From contig NZ_CP053748.1 of NCBI RefSeq assembly GCF_024400215.1, forward strand, positions 4,526,001 to 4,590,000: a stretch of 64,000 nucleotides of DNA, written 5' to 3'. The position numbers were made by a program, and so were the translations under genes. This DNA comes from Massilia sp. erpn (GTDB lineage Bacteria; Pseudomonadota; Gammaproteobacteria; Burkholderiales; Burkholderiaceae_D). Position 1 is the stretch's first letter. The number at the start of each line of letters is the position of its first letter. Below the pieces are notes generated by a model, which searched no databases, was not told the DNA's origin, and saw nothing but the letters and a program-made list of their open reading frames with translations. Below are positions 43,220 through 51,971 of this stretch, in pieces.

Positions 43220-43237
43220 TTGCGGAGTATACCGCAA
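43220..43237. promoter_or_regulatory. Inverted repeat in the leader of the cyanophycin synthetase operon
   Basis: TTGCGG (43220-43225), six bases, CCGCAA (43232-43237). A perfect dyad ending 19 bases before the ATG of the first synthetase gene and inside the only divergent intergenic region of the cluster. It could be an operator or a small leader hairpin. No T-run follows, so it is not a terminator. Confidence 0.4.
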
Positions 43238-43256
43238 GAGGTACTAGAGCAAAAAC

Positions 43257-45437
43257 ATGACAAAGAAGAAAGACATAGAAGTTCTCCGCGTAACGCATCT
43301 GCGTGGACCCAATATCTGGACCTATCGCCCGGTGATCGAAGCTTGGCTGGACATCGGCGAGCTTGAGCAATTCCCCTCCGATAAATTGCCCGGCCTGTAT
43401 GAGCGCCTGACCGCCATGCTGCCGAACCTGATCGAGCACCGCTGCGGCGTGGGCGAGCGCGGCGGCTTCCTGGAGCGCCTGCGCGGCGGCACCTATGCCG
43501 GCCACATCCTCGAACACGTTGTGCTGGAGCTGCAAAACCTGGCCGGCATGCGCACCGGTTTCGGCAAGACGCGCCAGACCGCCGAAGGCAGCGGCATTTA
43601 CAAAATGGCATTCCGCACCCGCCAGGAACAGGTCGGGCGCGCCGCGCTGACCGCTGGCCGCGACCTGCTGATGGCCGCCATCGAAGACCGTCCCTACGAC
43701 GTGGCCGGCGCCGTCGCCAGCCTGACCGACCTGGTCGAATCGCTGTGCCTGGGCCCGAGCACCGGCAATATCGTCGATGCCGCCACCGACCGCAAGATTC
43801 CGCATATCCGCCTGACCGACGGCAATCTGGTGCAGCTGGGCCATGGCGCGCGCCAGCGCCGCATCTGGACCGCCGAAACCGACAACACCAGCGCCATCGC
43901 CGAAGGCATCGCCAGCGACAAGGACATGACCAAGGACTTGCTGTCCTCGGCCGGCGTGCCCGTGCCGGAAGGCGTGCTGGTACGCAGCGCCGACGAAGCC
44001 TGGGAAGAAGCCCAGGATATCGGCCTGCCGGTCGCGGTCAAGCCGTATGACGGCAACCATGGCCGCGGCGTGTCGCTGAACCTGAACACCGAGACTGACG
44101 TCAAGGCCGCTTACGACATCGCCGTGGCCCGTGGCGGCAGCAAGAGCGTGATCGTGGAAAAATTCATCGTCGGTAACGAGCACCGCCTGCTTGTGGTGGG
44201 CCGCCGCCTGATCGCCGCGTCGCGCGGCGAATCGCTGTGGGCGGTCGGCGACGGCAAGTCCACCGTGCAGGAACTGGTCGACAGCCAGATCAACACCGAT
44301 CCGCGCCGTGGCACTACCGAGGAATTCCCGCTGAATATCGTGCAGCCGCGCGAATCGGAAGAAGTGCTGCTCGACCTGCAGCGCCAGGGCCTGACCCCGG
44401 ATTCCGTGCCGGACGCGGGCCGCAAGGTGCTGATCCAGCTGAACGGCAACGTCGCCAACGACGTGACCGACGAAGTGCATCCGAGCGTGGCCGAAATGGC
44501 CGCGCTGGCCACCCGCGTGGTCGGCCTCGACATCGCCGGCATCGACCTGGTGGTCGAAGACATTTCCCGTCCGCTTGAAGAGCAGGGCGGCGCCATCATC
44601 GAAGTCAACGCCAGCCCCGGCCTGTTGGCCCACTTGAAGCCTGCCCATGGCGGCAAGGTGCGCCCGGTCGGCGCCGCCATTGTCGACGAACTGTTTGGCG
44701 ACGACGAAGACGGCCGCATTCCTATCGTCGGCGTGTCCGGCCAGCGCCACACCACGCTCATCGCCCGTCTCACCGCGTGGATGCTGCAGACCAATGCCAA
44801 GCATGTGGGCCTGAGCTGCGAAGACGGCATTTACCTGAACGGCCGCAAGGTCGCGCGCGGTCCCCTCAGCGAGTGGGAATCCGGCCAGCGCCTGCTGCTC
44901 AACAAGAACGTGGAAGCCGCCGTCTTCGACAACAGCAACCGCATGGTGCTGACCGAGGGCTATGCTTACGACAAGTGCACCGTGGGCGTCGTCACCGACG
45001 CCAGCGGCCACGAAGAGCTGGGCGAGTTCTACATCGATTCCGAAGAAAAAATGTATGGCGTGCTGCGCACCCAGGTGGACGTGGTGCTGCCGGAAGGCGC
45101 GGCGGTGCTGAACGCCTCCGATGCGCAAGTGGTGGATATGGCCGAGCTGTGCGACGGCGCCGTGATCTTCTACGGCCTGAACGCCGACGTGCCGGCGCTG
45201 GCGGCGCACCGCCAGGATGGCAACCGTGCCGTCTTCCTCAGCGCCGACGGCTTCGTGCTGGCTTCCGGTGCCGACGAACTGGCCGTGCTGCCGCCAAGCT
45301 GCCTGCCGGCCGGCCACGAAGCGCATCAGGAAGCCGTGCTGGCTGCCGTCGGCGCCGGTTGGGCGCTGGGCCTGGGGCCGGAGCTGATGGGCGCGGCCCT
45401 GCGCACCTTCGACTGGAACAGCAGTAAAGCGGCGTAA
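43257..45437 (+). CDS. cphA': Shorter cyanophycin synthetase paralogue (CphA'-type)
   Basis: A 726-residue member of the cyanophycin synthetase family. It has the N-terminal CphA domain (HLRGPNIWTYRPVIEAWLDI near the start), an ATP-grasp domain at about 160-480 (VAVKPYDGNHGRGVSLNL, and EVNASPGLLAHL later) and a reduced Mur-ligase-like domain. Where intact CphA has the P-loop GTNGKTT, this protein has GVSGQRHTT (about 492-500), which lacks the key lysine, and the C-terminus is about 130 residues shorter than the next gene. The ATP-grasp half looks intact, the Mur-ligase half does not. This parallels the cphA/cphA' pairs known from betaproteobacteria. It may modify or initiate polymer, or serve another role. 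It is 50 bases upstream of cphA, presumably cotranscribed. Confidence 0.88.
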   Translation: MTKKKDIEVLRVTHLRGPNIWTYRPVIEAWLDIGELEQFPSDKLPGLYERLTAMLPNLIEHRCGVGERGGFLERLRGGTYAGHILEHVVLELQNLAGMRTGFGKTRQTAEGSGIYKMAFRTRQEQVGRAALTAGRDLLMAAIEDRPYDVAGAVASLTDLVESLCLGPSTGNIVDAATDRKIPHIRLTDGNLVQLGHGARQRRIWTAETDNTSAIAEGIASDKDMTKDLLSSAGVPVPEGVLVRSADEAWEEAQDIGLPVAVKPYDGNHGRGVSLNLNTETDVKAAYDIAVARGGSKSVIVEKFIVGNEHRLLVVGRRLIAASRGESLWAVGDGKSTVQELVDSQINTDPRRGTTEEFPLNIVQPRESEEVLLDLQRQGLTPDSVPDAGRKVLIQLNGNVANDVTDEVHPSVAEMAALATRVVGLDIAGIDLVVEDISRPLEEQGGAIIEVNASPGLLAHLKPAHGGKVRPVGAAIVDELFGDDEDGRIPIVGVSGQRHTTLIARLTAWMLQTNAKHVGLSCEDGIYLNGRKVARGPLSEWESGQRLLLNKNVEAAVFDNSNRMVLTEGYAYDKCTVGVVTDASGHEELGEFYIDSEEKMYGVLRTQVDVVLPEGAAVLNASDAQVVDMAELCDGAVIFYGLNADVPALAAHRQDGNRAVFLSADGFVLASGADELAVLPPSCLPAGHEAHQEAVLAAVGAGWALGLGPELMGAALRTFDWNSSKAA

Positions 45438-45487
45438 AAGCGCGGCGTAAGAGCGCGCCGGTCAAGAATAAACAGACAGGAATACAA

Positions 45488-48058
45488 ATGGAAGTGATTC
45501 GTACCCGCGCGTTGCGCGGCCCAAACCTCTGGAGCCACCATACGGCGGTCGAGGCGATAGTCTCCTGCACGCCGGAAGAACATGCGGTGGACACGCTGCC
45601 CGGCTTCGAAGAGCGTCTGCGCAGCCGGTTCCCGCGCATCCCGCAATTCCAGCCGTCCGGCCACGCCGACAATGTGCCGATGGCCCATGTGCTGGAGCTG
45701 GCCGCGCTGGCCCTGCAGGCGGAGGCGGGTTGCCCCGTGACCTTCAGCCGCACCACGCAGACGCTGGAAACGGGCATCTTCCAGATGGTGGTCGAATATA
45801 CCGAGGAAGCCGTGGGCCGCCTGGCCGTGGAACTGGCCGAGAAGCTGTGCAAGGCGGCCCAGGACGACACGCCGTTCGACTTGAACGCCGCCTTGACCGA
45901 GCTGCGCGACCTGGATGAGGACGTGCGCCTTGGCCCGAGCACCGGCGCCATCGTGCAGGCCGCCGTGGCGCGCAAGATTCCTTTCCGCCGCATGACCAGC
46001 GGCAGCATGGTCAGTTTCGGCTGGGGCAGCCGCCAGCGCCGCATCCAGGCCGCTGAAATCGACAGCACCAGCGCCATCGCCGAAGCCATCGCGCAGGACA
46101 AGGAACTGACCAAGAAGCTGCTCGACGCGGCCGGCGTGCCGGTGCCGATCGGCCGCTCGGTCGACAGCGCCGAGGAAGCCTGGGCCGTGGCCCAGGAAAT
46201 CGGCCTGCCGGTGGTGGTGAAGCCGAAGGACGGCAACCAGGGCAAGGGCGTGACGGTCAACGTCACCACCAAGGAACAGATCGACGCCGCCTTCGCCACC
46301 GCGCGCGAATTCCGCGACGATATCCTGGTTGAGCGTTTCCTGGCCGGCCACGACTTCCGTCTGCTGGTCATCGGCGACAAGCTGGTGGCGGCGGCGCGCC
46401 GCGATCCGCCCCATGTGGTGGGTGACGGCAAGCACTCCGTGCGCGAACTGGTCGACATCGTGAATGCCGATCCGCGCCGCGGTTCCGGCCATTCCACCTC
46501 GCTGACCAAGATCCGCTTCGACGATATCGCCCTGGCGCGCTTGAAACTGCAAGGCCTGGAAGCCGACTCCGTGCCGGCTCAGGGCCAGCGTGTCATCCTG
46601 CGCAATAACGCCAACCTGTCGACCGGCGGCACCGCCACCGACGTCACCGACGATGTGCACCCGGATGTGGCGGCGCGCGCGGTGGAAGCGGCGCAGATGA
46701 TCGGCCTGGATATCTGCGGCGTGGACGTGGTGTGCGACAGCGTGCTGCGTCCGATCGAAGAGCAGAACGGCGGCGTGGTCGAAGTGAACGCCGCGCCCGG
46801 CCTGCGCATGCACCTGTCGCCGTCCTACGGCAAGGGCCGCGCGGTGGGCGAGGCCATCATCGCCACCATGTTCCCCGAGGGCGAGGATGGTCGCATTCCC
46901 GTCATCGCCGTCACCGGCACCAATGGCAAAACTACCACCGTGCGCCTGGCCGCCCACCTGGTGGCCGCCAGCGGCCTGCGCGTGGGCATGACCAATACCG
47001 ACGGCGTCTACGTCAACGGCCGCCAGATCGACAGCGGCGACTGCAGCGGCCCGCGCAGCGCGCGTAATGTGCTGCAGCATCCCGACGTCGACGCGGCCGT
47101 GTTCGAAACCGCGCGCGGCGGCATCCTGCGCGAAGGCCTGGCTTACGACCGCTGCAAAGTGGCCGTCGTCACCAATATCGGCGCCGGCGACCACCTGGGC
47201 CTGAACTACATCACCACGGTGGAAGACCTGGCCGTGCTAAAACGCGTGATCGTGCAGAACGTCGATGAAAACGGCATGGCTGTGCTGAACGCCGTCGATC
47301 CGATCGTCGCCGGCATGGCCGCCAACTGCCGCGGCAAAGTCACCTTCTTCGGCGCGCAGAAAGAACACCCGGTCGTGGCGCGCCATATCGCGCAAGGCCG
47401 CCGTACCATCTACGTCGAAAACGGCCAGCTGGTCGCGGTCGAAGGCAAATCCGAACAGCGCATCGCGCTGGCCGACGTGCCGATCACCCGCAATGGCACC
47501 ATCGGCTTCCAGGTCGAAAACGTGATGGCCGCCGTGGGTGCAGCCTGGGGCGCCGGCATCGGCTGGGACGCCATCCGCGCCGGCCTGCGCACTTTCCTGA
47601 ACGACAGCGACAATGCGCCGGGCCGCTTCAACGTCTTCGACTATCGCGGCGCCACCGTGATCGCCGACTACGGCCACAACCCCGACGCCATGCTGGCCCT
47701 GGTGCAAGCCGTGGACGCCATGCCCGCCAAACGCCGCTCGGTGGTGATCAGCGGCGCCGGCGACCGCCGCGACCAGGACATCCGCCAGCAGACCGAAATC
47801 CTCGGCCGCGCTTTTGATGATGTGCTGCTGTACCAGGACCAATGCCAGCGCGGCCGCGCCGACGGCGAAGTGCTGGCCCTGCTGCGCCAAGGCCTGACCG
47901 GAGCCAGCCGCACCAGCCACGTCGAAGACATCTACGGCGAATTCCTCGCCATCGACACCGCCCTGAGCCGCTTGAAAGAAGGCGACCTCTGCCTGATCCT
48001 CGTCGACCAGGTCGAAGAAGCCCTGGCCCACATCGCCCAACGCGTCGCCGCCGGCTAA
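45488..48058 (+). CDS. cphA: Cyanophycin synthetase
   Basis: An 856-residue enzyme that builds cyanophycin (multi-L-arginyl-poly-L-aspartate) from ATP, aspartate and arginine in the cytoplasm. Three domains are visible: an N-terminal domain (about 1-160), an ATP-grasp domain (VVVKPKDGNQGKGVTVNV near 240 and EVNAAPGLRMHLSPS near 438) that adds aspartate, and a Mur-ligase-like domain with an intact P-loop TGTNGKTTT (about 475) that adds arginine. YGHNPDAM in the C-terminal part is typical of the family. The length matches usual CphA proteins. An AGGAA six to ten bases before the ATG supports the start. It follows the shorter paralogue and is succeeded by a palindromic repeat array that probably ends transcription. 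Confidence 0.95.
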   Translation: MEVIRTRALRGPNLWSHHTAVEAIVSCTPEEHAVDTLPGFEERLRSRFPRIPQFQPSGHADNVPMAHVLELAALALQAEAGCPVTFSRTTQTLETGIFQMVVEYTEEAVGRLAVELAEKLCKAAQDDTPFDLNAALTELRDLDEDVRLGPSTGAIVQAAVARKIPFRRMTSGSMVSFGWGSRQRRIQAAEIDSTSAIAEAIAQDKELTKKLLDAAGVPVPIGRSVDSAEEAWAVAQEIGLPVVVKPKDGNQGKGVTVNVTTKEQIDAAFATAREFRDDILVERFLAGHDFRLLVIGDKLVAAARRDPPHVVGDGKHSVRELVDIVNADPRRGSGHSTSLTKIRFDDIALARLKLQGLEADSVPAQGQRVILRNNANLSTGGTATDVTDDVHPDVAARAVEAAQMIGLDICGVDVVCDSVLRPIEEQNGGVVEVNAAPGLRMHLSPSYGKGRAVGEAIIATMFPEGEDGRIPVIAVTGTNGKTTTVRLAAHLVAASGLRVGMTNTDGVYVNGRQIDSGDCSGPRSARNVLQHPDVDAAVFETARGGILREGLAYDRCKVAVVTNIGAGDHLGLNYITTVEDLAVLKRVIVQNVDENGMAVLNAVDPIVAGMAANCRGKVTFFGAQKEHPVVARHIAQGRRTIYVENGQLVAVEGKSEQRIALADVPITRNGTIGFQVENVMAAVGAAWGAGIGWDAIRAGLRTFLNDSDNAPGRFNVFDYRGATVIADYGHNPDAMLALVQAVDAMPAKRRSVVISGAGDRRDQDIRQQTEILGRAFDDVLLYQDQCQRGRADGEVLALLRQGLTGASRTSHVEDIYGEFLAIDTALSRLKEGDLCLILVDQVEEALAHIAQRVAAG

Positions 48059-48071
48059 GCGCCTTTGCGCT

Positions 48072-48240
48072 AAATCAAACAATGTCCACCCTGGTGTCAG
48101 GCACCAGGGTTAGACATTTGCTGATCCAAATCAAAGAATGTCCTACTCCGGTGCCTGACACCACGGTGTGACATTTGCTGATTTAGATCAAAAAATGTCC
48201 TACCTTGGTGTCAGGCACCAGGGTGGGACATTTTTTGTGC
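48072..48240. repeat. Three tandem BIME-like palindromic repeats
   Basis: Three units begin AATGTCC at 48081, 48137 (AATGTC) and 48194, so the period is 56-57 bases. Each is an imperfect palindrome ending GACATT. Units 1 and 3 have the centre TGGTGTCAGGCACCA. Unit 2 has the reverse complement GGTGCCTGACACCA, so neighbours alternate in orientation as in bacterial interspersed mosaic elements. The linkers share GATyyAAATCAAA-like sequence. The last unit is followed by six T and may work as a terminator between cphA and the convergent lacI-type gene. Confidence 0.85.
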
Positions 48241-48262
48241 TGGATCAAACTGTGCGGCGGAC

Positions 48263-49351
48263 TCAGGCGGCGAGGGCGGTGGGACGGGGCGTGAGGCGGG
48301 CGGTGGCGCCTTCGATCAGCTGCGGGGCGAAGACGCGCTTCTCGGCGCTGCCGCCGGGGGCGTCGATCAGGCTGGCGAGGAGGTCGGCGGCAGCGAGGGC
48401 CATCTTTTGGATCGGCTGGCGCAGCGTGGTCAGGTTGTAGCTGAGCCAGTTGGATGGCTCGACGGCGTCGAAGCCGGCCACCGAGAGCTCGCCGGGGACG
48501 TCCAGCCGCAACTCATGACGGGCGTGGTCGAGACAGCCCAGCGCCATCACGTCGTTGCCGCAGATGATGGCGTCGGGCGCACGTCCCAGCTGGGTGATGA
48601 TCTGGCGCAGGCCGTGGGCGCCGCTGCCGTAGTCGAAGCAGCCGTAGGCCAGGGCCGGCGCGGGCAGGCCCAGTTCCAGCAGTTTTTCGGTGGCGCCGCG
48701 CCGCCGTTCGCTGGCCACCGGCGATTCTTCCGGCCCGGCGATGATGCCGAACTGGCGGTGGCCGGCCGCTGCCAGACGCGCCGCCAGCATGCGCCCGGCC
48801 TCGTACTGGTCGCAGAAGACGCTGGCCACATGGCTGTCGCGCAGGTGGCGGTTGAAGACCACCAGCGGCACGCGCCGCCGTTCGCATTCGGCGATCTGGG
48901 CTTCGCTCAGGGCGGCGGCGGCGATCACGCCGTCGACCTGGTATTGCCAGACATCGTTCAGGATCTCGCCGACATCGCTTTCCGACTGCATGGTGAAGAG
49001 CAGGGCGCGTTTGCCGTGGCGCGTGATCTGCTGGCTCAGTTCCGACAGCGCTTCGGGATAATATAGGTTCGAGGCATTCGAAATCAGCAGCGCCACCGTG
49101 TTCGAACGCCGCGTGATCAGGCTGCGCGCGGCCGCATTCGGGATATAGCCCAGCCCTTCGGCCGCCTGCATCACCCGTGCATAAGTCGCCTTGGAAACGC
49201 TGGCGCCCGGTTTGAAACAACGCGATACTGCCGACTGCGATACGCCGGCCAGCATGGCCACGTCGTAGGAAGTCACCCGGCGGTCTTCACGCAAAATGGC
49301 GGCCTTCTGGTCCGCCGCGCTGAGCGCCTGAGGAGGTTTAGTCTTGGTCAT
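48263..49351 (-). CDS. LacI-family transcriptional regulator
   Basis: A 362-residue DNA-binding regulator. The helix-turn-helix reads TSYDVAMLAGVSQSAVSRCF near residues 27-46, followed by the hinge helix region NAAARSLITRRSNTVAL. The rest is a periplasmic-binding-protein-like sensor domain with FxxDQYEAGRMLAARLAAAG, ICGNDVMALGCLDHAR and LSVAGFDAVEPSNW. Proteins of this kind usually sense a sugar or related metabolite. The effector cannot be told here. The ATG at 49351 gives a normal LacI length. A GTG eight codons earlier is an alternative. It is convergent with cphA and divergent from the Hsp70-like gene. No palindromic operator stood out between them. Confidence 0.9.
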   Translation of the reverse strand: MTKTKPPQALSAADQKAAILREDRRVTSYDVAMLAGVSQSAVSRCFKPGASVSKATYARVMQAAEGLGYIPNAAARSLITRRSNTVALLISNASNLYYPEALSELSQQITRHGKRALLFTMQSESDVGEILNDVWQYQVDGVIAAAALSEAQIAECERRRVPLVVFNRHLRDSHVASVFCDQYEAGRMLAARLAAAGHRQFGIIAGPEESPVASERRRGATEKLLELGLPAPALAYGCFDYGSGAHGLRQIITQLGRAPDAIICGNDVMALGCLDHARHELRLDVPGELSVAGFDAVEPSNWLSYNLTTLRQPIQKMALAAADLLASLIDAPGGSAEKRVFAPQLIEGATARLTPRPTALAA

Positions 49352-49570
49352 CGTCTCTGTTGCCGTCGCCTCCACGGGAAGTGGTCTTATCCGCGACTTA
49401 TAGTATTGCTATTGAGCATAACTTAAGGTCTTACCTTCTGGCAACAATTTGCGCTGTTTTGGGGCGTAGGTGTCGCGCCGCCGCACCAGGATGAAGAAAA
49501 TGGCGGTTTTCCGCCGGGGCGTCTGGACTCTGCTAGAATACCGCCCCTTTGCTTTTCCAGGATGGGACTC

Positions 49571-50821
49571 ATGGCCAATGCTTGCGGCGTCGATTTCGGC
49601 ACTTCCAATTCCACCGTAGGCTGGGTGCGTCCCGGCCAGTCGCTGATGCTGCCCCTGGAGGATGGCAAAACCACCTTGCCTTCGGTGGTCTTCTTCAATG
49701 CCGACGACGACCAGGTCAGCTTTGGCCGCGCCGCGCTGGCCGAGTACCTGGCAGGCTACGAAGGGCGGCTGATGCGCTCCATGAAAAGCCTGCTGGGCAC
49801 CAGCCTGATCGACGGCCAGACCGAGGTCGGCGGCCGCGCCCTGCCTTTCCGCATGCTGCTGGCCCAGTTCATCGGCGAGGTCAAGCATCGCGCCGAGCAG
49901 GCCGCGGGCCGCAAATTCGAATCGGCCGTCTTCGGCCGCCCGGTGCATTTCATTGATGACGATGGCGCTGCCGACCAGCTGGCCGAAGACACGCTGGGCG
50001 AGATCGCGCGCGCCGTCGGTTTCAAGGATATCGCCTTCCAGTTCGAGCCGATCGCCGCCGCTTTCGATTACGAGTCGCAGATCGACCGCGAGGAACTGGT
50101 ATTGATCGCCGACATCGGCGGCGGTACGTCGGACTTCTCGCTGGTGCGTCTGTCGCCACAGCGCGCGCAGAAGGCCGAGCGGCGCGACGATATCCTGGCC
50201 AATGGTGGTGTGCATATCGGCGGCACCGATTTCGACAAGTATCTGAGCCTGGCGGCCGTGATGCCGCTGCTCGGCTACGGCAGCCAGCTGCGTAATAACA
50301 GCGAGATCCCATCGAGCTACTTCTTCAACCTGGCGACCTGGCACACCATCAACCAGGCGTACACCAAGAAGATGTGGGTGCAGCTGTCCGAATTGCTGCG
50401 CGATGCCAAGGAGCAGGAAAAACTGGGCCGCCTGCAAAGGCTGATCGACGAGCGCGCCGGCCACTGGCTGGCGATGAAGGTGGAGGAGGGTAAGATCGGC
50501 CTGTCCGGCGCCGACAACTTCGCGCTGGAACTGGACCGTCTGGCGCCGCCCGTCACGCTCGAGCTGCAGCGCGCCGCTTTCGACCTGGCCGTCGGCCACC
50601 TGGTCGGTTCCGTCGAACAGACCGTGCTCCAGCTGCTGGCCGATGCCGGCATCAAGCCTGAGCAGGTGGACACCGTCTTTTTCACCGGCGGTTCCAGCGG
50701 CGTACGCCTGCTGCGCGAACGCATCGGCGCCCTGGTGCCGTCGGCGCGCAAGGTCGAGGGCGACCTGTTCGGCAGCATCGGCGCCGGCCTGGCCCTGGAT
50801 GCCGTGCGCAAGTTCGGCTAG
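49571..50821 (+). CDS. YegD-like Hsp70 family protein
   Basis: A 416-residue actin/Hsp70-fold ATPase related to E. coli YegD. Phosphate-1 loop GVDFGTSNSTVG lies at about residues 5-16, phosphate-2 loop ADIGGGTSDFSLV at about 180-192, and the adenosine motif FFTGGSSGVRLLR near the end. The substrate-binding beta-sandwich and lid of DnaK are absent, so it is a nucleotide-binding domain only, as in YegD. The role of this subfamily is poorly known. The start MANACGVDFG is preferred over an ATG three codons earlier because the family starts close to the phosphate-1 loop. The exonuclease gene follows after nine bases, so they probably form an operon. A TAGAAT -10-like hexamer is near 49533. Confidence 0.85.
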   Translation: MANACGVDFGTSNSTVGWVRPGQSLMLPLEDGKTTLPSVVFFNADDDQVSFGRAALAEYLAGYEGRLMRSMKSLLGTSLIDGQTEVGGRALPFRMLLAQFIGEVKHRAEQAAGRKFESAVFGRPVHFIDDDGAADQLAEDTLGEIARAVGFKDIAFQFEPIAAAFDYESQIDREELVLIADIGGGTSDFSLVRLSPQRAQKAERRDDILANGGVHIGGTDFDKYLSLAAVMPLLGYGSQLRNNSEIPSSYFFNLATWHTINQAYTKKMWVQLSELLRDAKEQEKLGRLQRLIDERAGHWLAMKVEEGKIGLSGADNFALELDRLAPPVTLELQRAAFDLAVGHLVGSVEQTVLQLLADAGIKPEQVDTVFFTGGSSGVRLLRERIGALVPSARKVEGDLFGSIGAGLALDAVRKFG

Positions 50822-50830
50822 GAGCACGCG

Positions 50831-51451
50831 ATGCTGAGCCAATCCATCGTCATGCTTGACTTTGAAACCACCGGCCTCTCGCCCGATATGGGCGACCGCA
50901 TCACCGAGGTGGCGGCCCTGCGCATTGCCGGGGGCAGGGTGGTGGAGCGCTATGTCAGCCTGGTCAACTGCAATGTGCGCATTCCCGCCTTCATCACCAG
51001 CCTGACCGGCATCACCCAGCACATGGTCGATCATGCGCCGCCTGTGGCTGAAGTCGTGCCGCGCCTGCTCGACTTCATTGGCACGGATACCCTGTCGGCC
51101 CACAACGCCAGCTTCGACGAGAAATTCCTGCGTGGCGAAAGCGCCCGCCTTGGCCTGGTTCCCGGCCATGCTGCCACGGTCTGCTCGCTCAAGCTGGCGC
51201 GCCGCGTGCTGCCGCAGCTGGGCAGCTACAAGCTGGGGCTGTTGAGCGAAAGCCTGGGCATCCGCTTCAACGGCCAGGCCCACCGGGCCGAGGCCGACGC
51301 CGAAGTGGCGGCTGAAGTGCTGCTGCATATCGGCCGCCATATCGCCCGCGAATACGGCATCGCCACCGTCGACGCGGCCTTGCTGCTGGCCGTGAACAAG
51401 CTGGCGGCGGCCAAGGTGCCGGCCTTCCTGCGCAAGCAGCAAGGCACCTGA
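50831..51451 (+). CDS. DnaQ-like DEDDh 3'-5' exonuclease
   Basis: A 206-residue exonuclease domain protein resembling the epsilon subunit of DNA polymerase III but without its polymerase-binding tail. Exo I DFETTG is at residues 9-14, Exo II AHNASFDEKFL at about 90-100, and Exo III HRAEADAEVAAEVL at about 152-165 with the catalytic histidine and aspartate, so all DEDDh residues are present. It may act in repair, RNA turnover or proofreading, which cannot be told. A GAG-rich stretch GGAGCA sits before the ATG. It lies nine bases after the Hsp70-like gene. Confidence 0.9.
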   Translation: MLSQSIVMLDFETTGLSPDMGDRITEVAALRIAGGRVVERYVSLVNCNVRIPAFITSLTGITQHMVDHAPPVAEVVPRLLDFIGTDTLSAHNASFDEKFLRGESARLGLVPGHAATVCSLKLARRVLPQLGSYKLGLLSESLGIRFNGQAHRAEADAEVAAEVLLHIGRHIAREYGIATVDAALLLAVNKLAAAKVPAFLRKQQGT

Positions 51452-51527
51452 ATGCGGAAACGCTGGAAGCTTTGACACTGTTGCGGTTAGAATAGCGCCG
51501 TTGACCGACTCATTTTCTTTAAACCGC

Positions 51528-51875
51528 ATGACACGCCACTTGCTAGCTCGTGTGCTGATCTCGCTTCTGCTGCTGATTTCGCAGCAGTTGGCGCTGTCGC
51601 ACGGCTATTCGCATTGGGCGAGCGGGCGGCCGCTGGCCCTGGCCCAGATCCAGGCAGCGGAAAGCAGTGACGAGTCGCAGCAAAAATCGCTCACGCCCGA
51701 GCATGGTTGCGCCATCTGTCTGGCCGCCAGCCATTTCGCCTCGGCCCTGGGCAGTCCCGAATTCAAATTCTTTGTGCGCGACTGCGCCTATGCCGCCGCC
51801 CAGTTGCCGGCGACCGTGGCTGCCGGCCTGCTCGCGCTCCATGCCTACCAGCCACGCGGCCCGCCCCAAGCCTGA
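51528..51875 (+). CDS. Small secreted DUF2946-like protein with Cys/His motif
   Basis: A 115-residue protein with an N-terminal signal or membrane helix (LLARVLISLLLLISQQLALS, about 4-23) followed by histidines and a conserved-looking core EHGCAICLAASH (about 58-69) containing CxxC. This layout matches the DUF2946-type proteins often found directly before TonB-dependent receptors and thought, without proof, to be linked to metal handling. The receptor gene starts 96 bases downstream. The start MTRHLLARV is preferred over one nine codons earlier because it places the hydrophobic segment at the N-terminus. Confidence 0.65.
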   Translation: MTRHLLARVLISLLLLISQQLALSHGYSHWASGRPLALAQIQAAESSDESQQKSLTPEHGCAICLAASHFASALGSPEFKFFVRDCAYAAAQLPATVAAGLLALHAYQPRGPPQA

Positions 51876-51971
51876 CAGCCCTGTTGTATGCCGTTTCCGC
51901 AGCCCTGTGCCGCGCGCGTTTTTGCGCGCCCGGCACGCTGCCTGTCATCTATTTTTGCTTGAGGTTTACCC

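Noticed and set aside
43179..49066. Long minus-strand and plus-strand frames opposite cphA, cphA' and the LacI gene
   Set aside because: High GC keeps antisense frames open. The sense proteins are unmistakable families and the antisense ones have no recognisable domain.
51472..51493. TTGACA and TAGAAT hexamers before the DUF2946-like gene
   Set aside because: Only about 10 bases separate them, too few for a sigma-70 promoter.
49409..51529. 706-codon minus-strand frame across the Hsp70-like and exonuclease genes
   Set aside because: It spans two well-supported plus-strand genes and their short gap; a shadow frame.
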